From: Thermoanaerobaculum aquaticum
GTDB taxonomy: Bacteria > Acidobacteriota > Thermoanaerobaculia > Thermoanaerobaculales > Thermoanaerobaculaceae
DNA: 64,000 nt
NCBI RefSeq assembly: GCF_000687145.1
Contig: NZ_JMFG01000020.1
Location: 198,940-262,939 of the forward strand
Direction: 5' to 3'
Notes under the pieces: model-generated
The model's database searches: none
What the model was told of the DNA's origin: nothing
The model's input: the letters and a program-made list of their open reading frames with translations, nothing else
Made by a program: the position numbers and the translations under genes
Shown here: one piece after another, positions 48,414 through 57,372 of the stretch
Position numbering within the stretch: position 1 is the first letter of the stretch
Layout of the letters: every line of letters starts with the position of its first letter

Positions 48414-49738
48414 GCTTTGCCTCCAGGGAGAGTGTACACGCCTTCTGCTGCCGCCGGGAGCCGCACCTGCGCCGAAAGCCCGCCTTGCGGCCGGTTTTGC
48501 AGGATGAGCTGCCCACCATGGGCCACCACAATGCGGTCGGCAATGGCCAAACCCAGGCCGGTTCCGCCCTTGCGGTTGGAGTAAAAGGCCTCCTTCACCC
48601 GCGGGAGCTCTTCCGGTGGGATCCCCTTCCCGCTGTCCTCCACCGCCAGGACCCAATGCGATCCATCTCGGAAGGCCCGCAGCGTTATTTGCTTGACAGC
48701 AGCCTCATGTAAGGCCTGCAAAGCGTTAAGCCCTAAATTCAACAAAACCTGGGTCATTTGCCCGCGGTCCACCAGCAACGTACCGGCGGAAGCTTCCACC
48801 GTCAGACTGGCTCCAGCCCGCTCGCACTCGGGACCCAAAAGCGCAGCCACATCCCGCAGGAACGCCTCCACTTCCACCGGCTCTTTTTGCGGTGGTGAAG
48901 GACGAGCGTACTGCAGAAAATCAGTCACCAGCTTGCGGAGGCGAGAAACCTCCTTTTTGGCCAGGGCCACGGCTTCCGCCGCCGAGGGGTCGGCGCCGGT
49001 TTCCTCGGCCACCAGATCCAAGTGGATGGAAAGGGCGTTTAAGGGGTTGCGGATCTCGTGAGCCAAGTTGGCCGCCAGCACCCCAAGGGCGGCCAGCTCC
49101 CGATCCCGCAGGCGGCGGGCCTCCAGTTCGGCGTTGCGCTTGATGAGATGGCCAATGAAGACGAAGGCCAGCACCATCATGGTGAGCGTGGCGCCGCCGG
49201 CCAGCGCCGTACGCACCACCAGTTGTCGCCGCAACAGGGCAATGCGTTGCTCCAGGGCCGATTTGGGAATGGAAACCACCACCGTGGCCAGCTCCTCCAC
49301 CGGCACACGGATCTGGTAGGACGTTTGGCTTTCCATGACGTGCTCGCCCTGGGGTAACGGCACGAACTCGCTCCCGGGCTCAGGGAAACCGCCGGGAACC
49401 CCTTCGCTGCGGGTGGTGGTGCGCCACACCAGCCTTCCCCGCTCGTCGTAAACCTCCACCGACTCGATGACCTCCTTCCGCGCCAGGGAAAGCGAAAGCC
49501 GCTGCAGCGCTTCCTTTTTCTTCTCCACCACCTGGTACAGCGGACCCTCACCCCGAAACTGCTTGGCCAGCTCCTCGGCTTGGGCGCGCCCGGTGAGCAG
49601 CACGTCCTCCAGGTACGAGCGGGAAAGCTGGGAGATGGTGAGCTGGGCAAAAAGCCCAAACGCCACCACAAAAAGCAGGGCGAAAACCGCCGCCACAAAC
49701 AGGTACTGCCGGCTCCAACCTAAGTCCTGTCGTCCCAC
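48410..49738 (-). CDS. NtrB-like sensor histidine kinase
   Basis: A 442-residue kinase: TM1 (~12-35), an extracytoplasmic domain (~36-165), TM2 (~175-200), HisKA with phospho-acceptor His in NLAHEIRNPLNAL, and HATPase with NLGLNALQA, DSGKGIP and GGTGLGLAIA. I place the start at a GTG at 49738, because TACAAT lies 6 nt upstream of it and would fall inside the coding region if the in-frame ATG at 49759 were used. It probably pairs with the sigma-54 regulator at the end of the divergent transporter operon. Confidence 0.82.
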   Translation of the reverse strand: MGRQDLGWSRQYLFVAAVFALLFVVAFGLFAQLTISQLSRSYLEDVLLTGRAQAEELAKQFRGEGPLYQVVEKKKEALQRLSLSLARKEVIESVEVYDERGRLVWRTTTRSEGVPGGFPEPGSEFVPLPQGEHVMESQTSYQIRVPVEELATVVVSIPKSALEQRIALLRRQLVVRTALAGGATLTMMVLAFVFIGHLIKRNAELEARRLRDRELAALGVLAANLAHEIRNPLNALSIHLDLVAEETGADPSAAEAVALAKKEVSRLRKLVTDFLQYARPSPPQKEPVEVEAFLRDVAALLGPECERAGASLTVEASAGTLLVDRGQMTQVLLNLGLNALQALHEAAVKQITLRAFRDGSHWVLAVEDSGKGIPPEELPRVKEAFYSNRKGGTGLGLAIADRIVVAHGGQLILQNRPQGGLSAQVRLPAAAEGVYTLPGGKA

Positions 49739-49744
49739 ACCGCG

Positions 49745-49750
49745 ATTGTA
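49745..49750 (-). promoter_or_regulatory. Candidate -10 element for leaderless kinase transcript
   Basis: TACAAT lies 6 nt before the GTG at 49738. Its position decides the start of the kinase. A divergent TACCAT at 49771-49776 is a possible -10 for the transporter operon. Confidence 0.45.
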
Positions 49751-49795
49751 CGCGCCCATGCCGAGGTTGCTACCATAGCCAGGGGAAGGTGCTCG

Positions 49796-51421
49796 ATGGT
49801 CCGTGGTAAGCGTTTATGGATAAGCCTTCTTTTCCTTTTGCTGGGCTTAGGGCCCGGCTGCAGCAAAAAAGCACCATCGCCCTCACCTCCCAGCACCGAG
49901 CCGGTCCACGGAGGGCAGGTCACCATAGCTGTGGCTCAGGATATTTCCAGCTTTAATGAGTACACCGGCTTTGCCGAAAGCACCGAGCTTGCCATCTTGG
50001 ACCTGCTTTTCCCCTCCTTGCTCATTGAACAGCCCGACTACGAGCAGCACCCCCCTTCCTTTGCCCCCAACCTGGCGGTTTCCTGGGCCTTTTCCGAGGA
50101 CAACCGCACGCTCACCTTCCACCTCCGCCCCAACGCCCGGTGGTCAGATGGCACACCGGTGACCGCCGAAGACGTGGCGTTTACCTTCCGGGTGCAAAAG
50201 GACTCACGGCTTCCCTGGTCCGGCCAGGAAATCAAAGACTTCATCGAAGCGGTGGAGGTGGTTTCCCCCACCGAGGTTCGCTTCCGCTTTTCCCGTACCT
50301 ACCCCTACCAGCTCATGGACGCCAACGACGGGCACATCCTCCCCGCCCACGCCTGGGGGAAGATCCCCATCGAAGAGTGGACGCACACCGACTTTTCCCG
50401 GCACCTGGTCACCTCGGGCCCCTTCCGGGTGGCCTCCCACGTTCCCCAGCAGAGCCTCACCCTGGCCCGGGATCCCGCCTACTGGGACCCTCCAAAGCCG
50501 TACTTGGACCGCGTGGTGTTCAAGATCATCCCCGACACCGGGCAGCAGCTTTCGCAGCTCCTGGCTGGCCTCGTGGATGTGGTGTTGATGGTCCCCCCCC
50601 GGGAGGCGGCAGAGCTTAAACGCCACCCCAAGGTGGAGGTGGTGGAGGTGCCCTCCCGGGTTTGGGGGTACATCGGCTGGAACAACCGACGGCCGCCGCT
50701 TTCCGACCGAAGGGTGCGGCGGGCTTTGACCCTGGCCATCAACCGCCAGGCCATCGTGGACACCGTGTACTGGGGCTTTGCCCGCCTGGCCAAGGGCCCC
50801 ATTCCCTCCACCATGTGGGCGGCCAACCGCAACCTGGAGCCGCTTCCCTACGATCCGGCCCAGGCGGCAGCGCTGCTGGACGCGGCCGGGGTGCGGGATA
50901 CCAACGGCGATGGCTTCCGGGATTGGCAGGGCAAAGCTTTCACCGTGGAGCTCCTTTACCCCTCGGTGAACCCTCTGCGGGCGCAAGCGGCGGTGATGAT
51001 CCAAGCGGACCTCGCCAAAGTGGGGGTCAAGGTGCAACCCACACCCATGGAGTTCACCGCCATGATGGCCCGACAGGAGGCGGGCAACTTCGACGCGGTG
51101 CTGAGCGCCTGGGAAGAAGCCACCAAGGTGGATATGGCCTCCCTCTGGGTGACCCCATCCGCCACCGCCGGCAGCAACAACTTCGTTGGCTACTCCAACC
51201 CCGAGGTGGACCTTTTGGTGGCCCAAGCCCGGGAGGAAAACGACCTGGATAAGGCCAAAGTCTTCTGGGACCGAGCCCAGGAGCTCATCGTCGAGGACCA
51301 GCCGGTAACCTTCCTTTACGAGGGGGTTCAGCTGGTGGGGATTTTCCGCCGCATTAAAGGTGCCAACATCAACCCCGCCTCGGTGTTTTTCAACTTGCCG
51401 GAGTGGTACTGCGAGCCATGA
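49796..51421 (+). CDS. Peptide/solute-binding lipoprotein of an ABC transporter (SBP_bac_5)
   Basis: A 541-residue family 5 solute-binding protein. The signal ends in a lipobox (LGPGC, Cys ~22), so it is a lipoprotein. It has LAVSWAFSEDNRTLTFHLRPNARWSDGTPVTAEDVAFTF-type N-lobe features (start of WSDGTPVTAEDV near residue 115), RVRRALTLAINRQAIVD in the middle, and a usual C-lobe. It binds peptides, or nickel or sugars in some members; the ligand is not certain. It overlaps the first permease by 4 nt. Confidence 0.88.
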   Translation: MVRGKRLWISLLFLLLGLGPGCSKKAPSPSPPSTEPVHGGQVTIAVAQDISSFNEYTGFAESTELAILDLLFPSLLIEQPDYEQHPPSFAPNLAVSWAFSEDNRTLTFHLRPNARWSDGTPVTAEDVAFTFRVQKDSRLPWSGQEIKDFIEAVEVVSPTEVRFRFSRTYPYQLMDANDGHILPAHAWGKIPIEEWTHTDFSRHLVTSGPFRVASHVPQQSLTLARDPAYWDPPKPYLDRVVFKIIPDTGQQLSQLLAGLVDVVLMVPPREAAELKRHPKVEVVEVPSRVWGYIGWNNRRPPLSDRRVRRALTLAINRQAIVDTVYWGFARLAKGPIPSTMWAANRNLEPLPYDPAQAAALLDAAGVRDTNGDGFRDWQGKAFTVELLYPSVNPLRAQAAVMIQADLAKVGVKVQPTPMEFTAMMARQEAGNFDAVLSAWEEATKVDMASLWVTPSATAGSNNFVGYSNPEVDLLVAQAREENDLDKAKVFWDRAQELIVEDQPVTFLYEGVQLVGIFRRIKGANINPASVFFNLPEWYCEP

Positions 51422-52380
51422 CCGCCCGCCTCATCCGCCGGCTGGCCGCAAGCATCTTCGTGGTTTGGCTGGTGGCCAGCGGGACCTTTTTCCTGGTGGC
51501 GTTCACCCCCGGCGATCTGGCCTCCAAGATGGCCGATCCCCGGATTTCCCCGGCAGCGCGCCAGCGTTTGCGCGAGCACTTTGGCCTCGACCGCCCCATC
51601 TGGCAGCGGTACTCAAGCTGGCTGGCCCACGCCGTTTCCGGGGATTTGGGGGACTCTTTCTTGTTCCGCCGTCCGGTGCGGGAGGTACTGGCGCAAGCTC
51701 TACCCAACACCGCGCTTTTGGCCTCCTGGGGGCTTTTTCTGGAGCTGGCCTTAGGACTTGCCCTGGGCCTGGTGCAGGCTTACAAACCCCACAGCTTTTG
51801 GGACCGCCTGCTCTCTGGCCTCTCCTTAGCCGCGTACGCCATGCCTGCCTTCCTGGTGGCTGCGGTGCTTTTGTGGCTTTTGGCCTACACCTTTCCGGTT
51901 TTTCCACCCTCGCACATGGCCGAGCCGCAAGCGCCAGGGCTTTCCTTTTGGGGACACCTTGCCGAAACCGCCCGCCACCTGGCTTTGCCCGCTCTTACCG
52001 TGGGTTTGACCGGTTGCGGCGCGGTTGCCCGCTACCTCCGGGGCTCCCTTTTGGACGAAAAGCGCCAAGCCTACATGCTGGCCGCCCTGGCCCGGGGTTG
52101 CAGCAAGCGCCGGGCGCTGCTGCTCCACGCCTTGCCCAACGCCCTTTTGCCGATGATCACGGTTCTTGGGCTTTCCCTGCCCTTTTTGGTGTCGGGCTCA
52201 CTGGTTGTGGAGGTGATTTTTTCCTGGCCCGGCATGGGCCAGGTCTTTTACGCGGCGGTCACCGCCCGGGATGTGCCGCTCATTCAAGCAGGGACAGTCC
52301 TGGTCACCGCTGCGGTGGTGGCCGGAAATTGGCTGGCAGACGTGGCCTACTCTTGGGCTGACCAGAGGATGAGGGGATGA
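51418..52380 (+). CDS. ABC transporter permease, DppB/OppB type
   Basis: A 320-residue permease with six membrane helices, N-terminal FTPGD, and the EAA-like loop AALARGCSKRRALLLHALPNALLPMIT ahead of a FSWPGMG motif. The ATG at 51418 overlaps the upstream stop; an earlier in-frame start is inside the binding-protein gene. Confidence 0.9.
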   Translation: MTARLIRRLAASIFVVWLVASGTFFLVAFTPGDLASKMADPRISPAARQRLREHFGLDRPIWQRYSSWLAHAVSGDLGDSFLFRRPVREVLAQALPNTALLASWGLFLELALGLALGLVQAYKPHSFWDRLLSGLSLAAYAMPAFLVAAVLLWLLAYTFPVFPPSHMAEPQAPGLSFWGHLAETARHLALPALTVGLTGCGAVARYLRGSLLDEKRQAYMLAALARGCSKRRALLLHALPNALLPMITVLGLSLPFLVSGSLVVEVIFSWPGMGQVFYAAVTARDVPLIQAGTVLVTAAVVAGNWLADVAYSWADQRMRG

Positions 52381-53345
52381 GCAAAGCCCCCCGCCGGCTG
52401 CGGTTTGGGTTGACCGTCGTGGCCTTGGAGCTCGCGGTGGTGGTGCTGGGCCCGCTTTGGCTTCCCGATCCCAACGCCATCGTGGACCCCCGGGGGGCCG
52501 GGCTTCTGCCGCCCTTGTCCAGGGTGCTGGTGGTGAGCTTGCAGGATGGCACAAGCCTTGCCGGCAGTGAGATTGCCCGGACGCCAGACGGCCTCCTTTT
52601 ACGCCGCGGCAGCAGCTGGGAAAAGGTGCCCGAAAATCTCGTGGTTTCGGTGAAACCCCGGTGGTACCTGTTGGGCAGCGACGCCCTGGGCCGGGATGTG
52701 GCGGCCAGGCTGGTGAAGGCGGGACAAATTTCCCTTTCCGTAGGCGTCCTGTCCCTGGCGTTGGCGGTGACCCTGGGAACCCTGGTGGGGATGGCTGCGG
52801 GTCTTGGGCCTCGCTTTTTGGACCGTGTGCTCATGGCCTTCGTGGATGCAGCCTTGGCTCTCCCTCTTTTGTTTGTGCTGTTGGCGGCCAGCGCTTTTCT
52901 CCGCCCCTCCCTGGGGACCGTGGTGCTCATGCTGGGCTTTTTCTCGTGGATGGGGGTGGCCCGCTTGGTGCGGGGGCAAGCCTTGCTCTGCCGGGAGCAG
53001 CCCTGGTTTTTGGCCGCCAAAGGGCTTGGGCTTAAGCCCCTGCGGTTGGCTTTTGTCCATGTGTTCCCCCACGTTTTAACCCCTCTCACCACCGACGCCA
53101 CCTTGCGTCTGGGCGACTTGATCCTGCTGGAGGCGGCCCTGAGCTTCTTGGGGTTTGGCGTACCCCCGCCGATCCCATCCTGGGGTAGCATGGCCGCTGA
53201 GGGGTTTGAGGTTTGGCGTTTGGCTTTTTGGTTGCCGGTTTTCCCGGGGTTTGCGGTGGCGCTTTCGGTGCTCGCTTTTGCCACCATTGCCGACGGCCTC
53301 GGGGAGTTGGCCCGCGGGGAAAGGCTTGAGGGGAGCCCAGCATGA
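52377..53345 (+). CDS. ABC transporter permease, DppC/OppC type
   Basis: A 322-residue permease with the OppC motif LLGSDALGRDV, and the EAA loop near residues 200-225 (FLAAKGLGLKPLRLAFVHV), then LSFLGFGVPPPIPSWG. A ~70-residue insertion (LVVSLQDGTSLAGSEIARTP) follows the first helix. No ATPase subunit gene is seen; the operon continues into a response regulator, so the ATPases must be elsewhere. Confidence 0.9.
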   Translation: MSKAPRRLRFGLTVVALELAVVVLGPLWLPDPNAIVDPRGAGLLPPLSRVLVVSLQDGTSLAGSEIARTPDGLLLRRGSSWEKVPENLVVSVKPRWYLLGSDALGRDVAARLVKAGQISLSVGVLSLALAVTLGTLVGMAAGLGPRFLDRVLMAFVDAALALPLLFVLLAASAFLRPSLGTVVLMLGFFSWMGVARLVRGQALLCREQPWFLAAKGLGLKPLRLAFVHVFPHVLTPLTTDATLRLGDLILLEAALSFLGFGVPPPIPSWGSMAAEGFEVWRLAFWLPVFPGFAVALSVLAFATIADGLGELARGERLEGSPA

Positions 53346-54694
53346 ACCAAACCCTGCCGTTGCCGGTTTTGGTGGTGGAAGACGACGTTGAGCTTCGCCG
53401 GTCGCTGGAAGAGCTTTTGCAAGCCGAAAGCATCCCCACCCTGGGGGCGGGGACAGCCGCCGAAGCGGCGGCGCTTTTGGCCCAAAAGGAAGCGGGGCTC
53501 ATCCTTTTGGACTTGGGCCTCCCCGACATGGACGGGCTGGAGCTTTTGGCCCGGCTCAAGGCCAGCGAGGAGGCACCGGTGGTGGTTCTCACCGGCCGCA
53601 GCGACATCGCCACGGTGGTGGAAGCCATGAAGCGCGGCGCCGAGAACTTCCTGGTCAAGCCTATGGAAGCGGCGCAGGTGATTGCCGTGGTCAAGAAAGA
53701 GCTGGCCCGTCACGTCTGGCACCGGCAAATGGAAAGCCAAATGGCCAGGGAAAAGGCGCGAGGTGTGCGGTTCCCGGTGGGGGAATCCAAAGCCATGCGC
53801 GAGGTGCGGCAGCTGGTCCAGAAGGTGGCAGAAACCGACGCTTCCGTGGTGCTTTTGGGGGAATCGGGCACCGGCAAAGGCATGATTGCCCGCCTCATCC
53901 ACAGCCTTTCCCGCCGGCGGGAAGCCCCCTTTTTGGATGTGAACTGCGCGGCTTTGGCGCCGCAGCTTTTGGAGTCGGAGCTCTTCGGTCACGAACGCGG
54001 GGCCTTTACCGACGCCCGGGAACGCAAGCTCGGGCTATTGGAGGCGGCCCACGGCGGCACGGTGTTTCTGGACGAAATTGCCGACATGGACCCCCACGTC
54101 CAGTCCAAGCTCCTCAAGGCCATTGAGGACCGCCGCTTCCGGCGCCTGGGAGGGGTGCGGGAAATTCAAGTGGACGTGTGCATCATTGCCGCCACCCACC
54201 GCGACCTGCGGGAGGAAGCGGAAAGCGGCCGCTTCCGCAAGGACCTCTACTACCGTTTGAACGTGTTCCAAATCGTGCTGCCGCCGCTGCGGGAGCGGAA
54301 GGAGGATATCCTCCCCATTGCCACCGCCTTCATCACCGAGCTCAACCCCATTCTCGGAAAGCACATCCAGGGCATCCACCCGGATGCCGTGCGCATCCTG
54401 GAGGCCTACCCCTGGCCCGGCAACATCCGCGAGCTGCGAAACGTGGTGGAGCGCGCCATGATCCTCGCCCATGGCGACGAGATCCGGCCCGAACACCTGC
54501 CCCGGGAAATTCGCCTGCACAAGGGGCTGGATGCCGGTCTTTTGTCCCTGGAGGAGCTGGAAGCCGCGCACATTCGCCGGGTCATTCAAGCGGTGGGCGG
54601 CAACCTCAAGAAAGCCGCGGAAGTACTGGGCATTTCCCGCTCCACCCTGTACGACAAGATCGAGCGCTACGGAATCTCCGTGCCCCGCGACTGA
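53342..54694 (+). CDS. NtrC-family sigma-54-dependent response regulator
   Basis: A 450-residue regulator: receiver (~8-120, acidic EDD, phospho-Asp in LLDLGLPDMDG, Lys in LVKP), AAA+ sigma-54 activation domain (~145-370, Walker A GESGTGKG, Walker B GTVFLDEIAD) and a Fis-type HTH (~405-445). The sigma-54 contact loop is GAFTDA, not the usual GAFTGA. It overlaps the transporter permease by 4 nt, so it probably controls the transporter or its own operon. The likely kinase is the divergent gene at 48410. Confidence 0.92.
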   Translation: MNQTLPLPVLVVEDDVELRRSLEELLQAESIPTLGAGTAAEAAALLAQKEAGLILLDLGLPDMDGLELLARLKASEEAPVVVLTGRSDIATVVEAMKRGAENFLVKPMEAAQVIAVVKKELARHVWHRQMESQMAREKARGVRFPVGESKAMREVRQLVQKVAETDASVVLLGESGTGKGMIARLIHSLSRRREAPFLDVNCAALAPQLLESELFGHERGAFTDARERKLGLLEAAHGGTVFLDEIADMDPHVQSKLLKAIEDRRFRRLGGVREIQVDVCIIAATHRDLREEAESGRFRKDLYYRLNVFQIVLPPLRERKEDILPIATAFITELNPILGKHIQGIHPDAVRILEAYPWPGNIRELRNVVERAMILAHGDEIRPEHLPREIRLHKGLDAGLLSLEELEAAHIRRVIQAVGGNLKKAAEVLGISRSTLYDKIERYGISVPRD

Positions 54695-54708
54695 CGCGCC
54701 TGACCGTG

Positions 54709-54714
54709 CTATCC
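54709..54714 (+). promoter_or_regulatory. Candidate -10 element for leaderless small-protein transcript
   Basis: TATCCT ends 7 nt before the GTG at 54722; no ribosome-binding site is present. Confidence 0.4.
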
Positions 54715-54721
54715 TCAAAAC

Positions 54722-54898
54722 GTGCGGCGTCGTGCGGCCCGGCGTTCCTTTGTGGATTACTTCCTGGCAGCGGTGGGGCTGGCGTTGCTGGTGTTTGTGT
54801 TGGGGATCCTGCTCACCCCCGGCTCGTGCAAGGTGGAGGTGAACCCCGACGCCGATAAGGGGTGGGTGCAGCCGACACCGGTCCCCGGGCGCTCGTAA
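54722..54898 (+). CDS. Small single-helix membrane protein, unknown function
   Basis: A 58-residue reading frame: an Arg-rich N-terminus (VRRRAARR), one membrane helix (~12-31, LAAVGLALLVFVLGILLTP) and a short periplasmic tail with a Cys and Pro-rich end. Codon choice fits the neighbours, with G or C in most third positions. The start is a GTG just after TATCCT. It lies 27 nt after the regulator and 41 nt before htpX. I cannot name a family. Confidence 0.5.
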   Translation: MRRRAARRSFVDYFLAAVGLALLVFVLGILLTPGSCKVEVNPDADKGWVQPTPVPGRS

Positions 54899-54939
54899 CC
54901 CAACCCGCACGTTCGGCAAACAAGAAGCGGAGGAGTTTT

Positions 54940-55788
54940 ATGGGTAACGCTGTGAAGACCGTACTGCTGTTGGGAGTCCTTACGGGGCTTTTGCTCGCCA
55001 TTGGGGATGCCCTGGGCGGGCGCCAGGGCTTGATTTTGGCTTTGGGTATTGCCGGCCTCATGAACTTCGTGGGCTACTTCTTTTCCGACAAGATCGCTTT
55101 GGCCATGCACCATGCCCAGCCGGTGGATGAAAGGGAAGCCCCCGAGCTTTACGCGGTGGTGGCGGAGCTCGCCCAGCGGGCCGGCATCCCCATGCCGCGA
55201 CTTTACGTCATCCCCGAGCTGCAACCCAACGCCTTTGCCACCGGCCGCTCTCCCAAACACGCGGCGGTAGCGGTCACCGAGGGCCTCCTGCGCACCATGA
55301 ACCGGGCGGAACTGGCGGGGGTCCTGGCCCACGAGCTGGCCCACGTGAAAAACCGCGACATCCTCACGGCTTCCATTGCCGCCACCCTGGCCGGGGCCAT
55401 TACGGTTCTGGCGCGGATGGTGGGCTACGCCCTCATGTTTGGCGGGCGTGACCGCGAGGACAACGGCGGAGCGCTCGGCGGCATCTTCCTCCTCATCGTG
55501 GCTCCCATTGCTGCGCTTTTGATTCAGCTGGCCATCTCCCGCTCCCGGGAGTACGCCGCCGATGAAAAGGCTGCCCGCCTCACTGGCAACCCAATGGGGC
55601 TCGCTTCCGCACTGCGCAAGCTGGCGGCTTTAACCGAGCGGGTTCCCATGGAAACCGCCCAGCCGGCCACGGCCAGCTTGATGATTGCCAACCCCCTTTC
55701 CGGTGGCGGGCTCATGCGCCTGTTCTCCACCCACCCACCCATTGAGGAGCGCATTGCCCGTCTGGAAGCCATGGTGGGAAGGCTCTAA
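54940..55788 (+). CDS. htpX: HtpX-type M48 membrane metalloprotease
   Basis: A 282-residue protease with two N-terminal helices, the zinc motif HELAHVKNRD (~130), two more helices (~145-165 and ~180-200) and SREYAADEKAARLTG holding the third zinc ligand Glu. It degrades misfolded inner-membrane proteins. GGAGG precedes the ATG at 54940. Confidence 0.93.
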   Translation: MGNAVKTVLLLGVLTGLLLAIGDALGGRQGLILALGIAGLMNFVGYFFSDKIALAMHHAQPVDEREAPELYAVVAELAQRAGIPMPRLYVIPELQPNAFATGRSPKHAAVAVTEGLLRTMNRAELAGVLAHELAHVKNRDILTASIAATLAGAITVLARMVGYALMFGGRDREDNGGALGGIFLLIVAPIAALLIQLAISRSREYAADEKAARLTGNPMGLASALRKLAALTERVPMETAQPATASLMIANPLSGGGLMRLFSTHPPIEERIARLEAMVGRL

Positions 55789-55816
55789 AAAGCACAAGAC
55801 AAAAGGCCCCGAGGCG

Positions 55817-57367
55817 TCAGCCAGCCAGGCGGTCGGCCTCCACGTCCCACCGTTGGCCGAGGATTTCGGTGAGCGCCCGCACCACCTGCGGGTCAAACTG
55901 GCTCCCCGAGCAACGCCAGAGCTCGGCCACCGCTTCTTCCCGGGTGCGGGCCGGTCGCCACGGCTTGGGGTGGGTCATGGCATCGTAGGCCCGCACCGCA
56001 GCAATGATGCGGGCTGCCAGCGGAATGGCTTCCCCCGAAAGCCCCAACCGCCCGGGGTAGTCACCGGTGGTCTTGCCATCCCACCGTTCGTTCACCGCCT
56101 CCACCACCGCCATAACGTCACCTAGGAGCTCCACCCGCCGGAGGGAAGCCACCCCTTGGGCCAACTGCTTTCGCAAGAAGTCCCTCCCTTCCGGTTCCAG
56201 CTCCACCGGCTGGTTGAGCACCGCTTCCCCCACCGCCACCTTCCCCACATCGTGGAGGAGAGCGGCCCGGCGCAGCACCTTGAGCTCATCGTACGAAAGA
56301 CCCAGCGATTCCCCCACCTTCACCGAAAGCTCAGCCACCCGCTGGGCGTGGCCCCGGCTCCCCCGCTCCTTGGCTTCCAAAGCCTGGGCCAAAAGCAAAA
56401 CGATTTGCTCCAGAGCCTCTTCCAGGGCCAGCGACTGCTGGCGAACCTGTCGCAGTAAGGAGCGGTTGGCTGCGGCTTGCGAACCCAAAAGCCAGGCCAT
56501 GGCCGTAAAAACCAGCACGTAGCCGTAGGCGGTGCCCAACTCCACCGTCACCCGCTGCACCTGGGAACGGTCGAACCCCACCACCAACAACAGGTGCAAA
56601 GCGGCAATGAGCCCGTTGGTCACCAGGGCAGCCCCGGTACCCCCACGAAACGCCGCCACCGCCAGGGCCGGCAGGAAGAGCAGGGCAAACCAGTGGGGCT
56701 TGGCGTGGGCCATGCTGGTAAGCAAGCCCACCACCAGAGCCGCACCCATCGCCCCAAAGAGCACCGGTGCCCAAACCCGCGGGCGCTGCCAGGTGCGAAA
56801 GTGCGCCTGCTCCTCCAGGGCCAAGACCGCTTGCGGGCGAACCAGCACGATGCCGGCCAGACCTAAGGTGCAGGCTGCCGTGAGGTCCGAAAACCACCAC
56901 GAAACGAACGCCAAGGGCAAGCGGATGGGCAAGCCTTCCAGACTGGGAGGCGGGAGGAGCGCAAGGAGGAGGGTTCCCACAGAAGCGCTGGCCAGCGTCC
57001 CCAAAACCACGCCCTGGCCCACCACCCTCACCAGTTTGTGCTGGCTTTGCCCCTCCGCTTGCTTGAGGGCCGCCACCATCACCAGGTAGAAGAGCACTTC
57101 CGGCAAACCAAAAAGACCCGTGCGCACCGGGCCCACAGCGGCGCCCCAGGGGAAGAGGAAGTTCCCCATCCAAACCGCCAGCGCCCCCCATGGTCCCACC
57201 CACGCGGCCCCCACGGCGGTCACTGCAGCCGCCGGGAAGAAGAAGCTTACCCCCGGCATGAACTCGAAAAGCCCCGCCAGGCGGTTGAGCAGAGCCCAGG
57301 TCAAGCCCACGGCCACAAAGGGCAAACCCCGCTTGACCCAGCCACCCAAGGTCTCACCCCAATTCAC
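55817..57367 (-). CDS. Membrane protein with degenerate HD-GYP-like output domain
   Basis: A 516-residue protein with eight or more membrane helices (~15-305, MASE1-like) and a C-terminal HD domain (~325-505). It keeps the N-terminal HD motif LLHDVGKVAVGE. In the GYP region it reads AVNERWDGKTTGDYPGRL, so the two His of HHExxDGxGYP are gone and GYP is interrupted. The later RAYDAMT and SQFDPQVV are normal. It may not hydrolyse cyclic di-GMP. It lies 5 nt after yggU at the end of the lpx operon. Confidence 0.78.
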   Translation of the reverse strand: MNWGETLGGWVKRGLPFVAVGLTWALLNRLAGLFEFMPGVSFFFPAAAVTAVGAAWVGPWGALAVWMGNFLFPWGAAVGPVRTGLFGLPEVLFYLVMVAALKQAEGQSQHKLVRVVGQGVVLGTLASASVGTLLLALLPPPSLEGLPIRLPLAFVSWWFSDLTAACTLGLAGIVLVRPQAVLALEEQAHFRTWQRPRVWAPVLFGAMGAALVVGLLTSMAHAKPHWFALLFLPALAVAAFRGGTGAALVTNGLIAALHLLLVVGFDRSQVQRVTVELGTAYGYVLVFTAMAWLLGSQAAANRSLLRQVRQQSLALEEALEQIVLLLAQALEAKERGSRGHAQRVAELSVKVGESLGLSYDELKVLRRAALLHDVGKVAVGEAVLNQPVELEPEGRDFLRKQLAQGVASLRRVELLGDVMAVVEAVNERWDGKTTGDYPGRLGLSGEAIPLAARIIAAVRAYDAMTHPKPWRPARTREEAVAELWRCSGSQFDPQVVRALTEILGQRWDVEADRLAG

Positions 57368-57372
57368 TGCTA

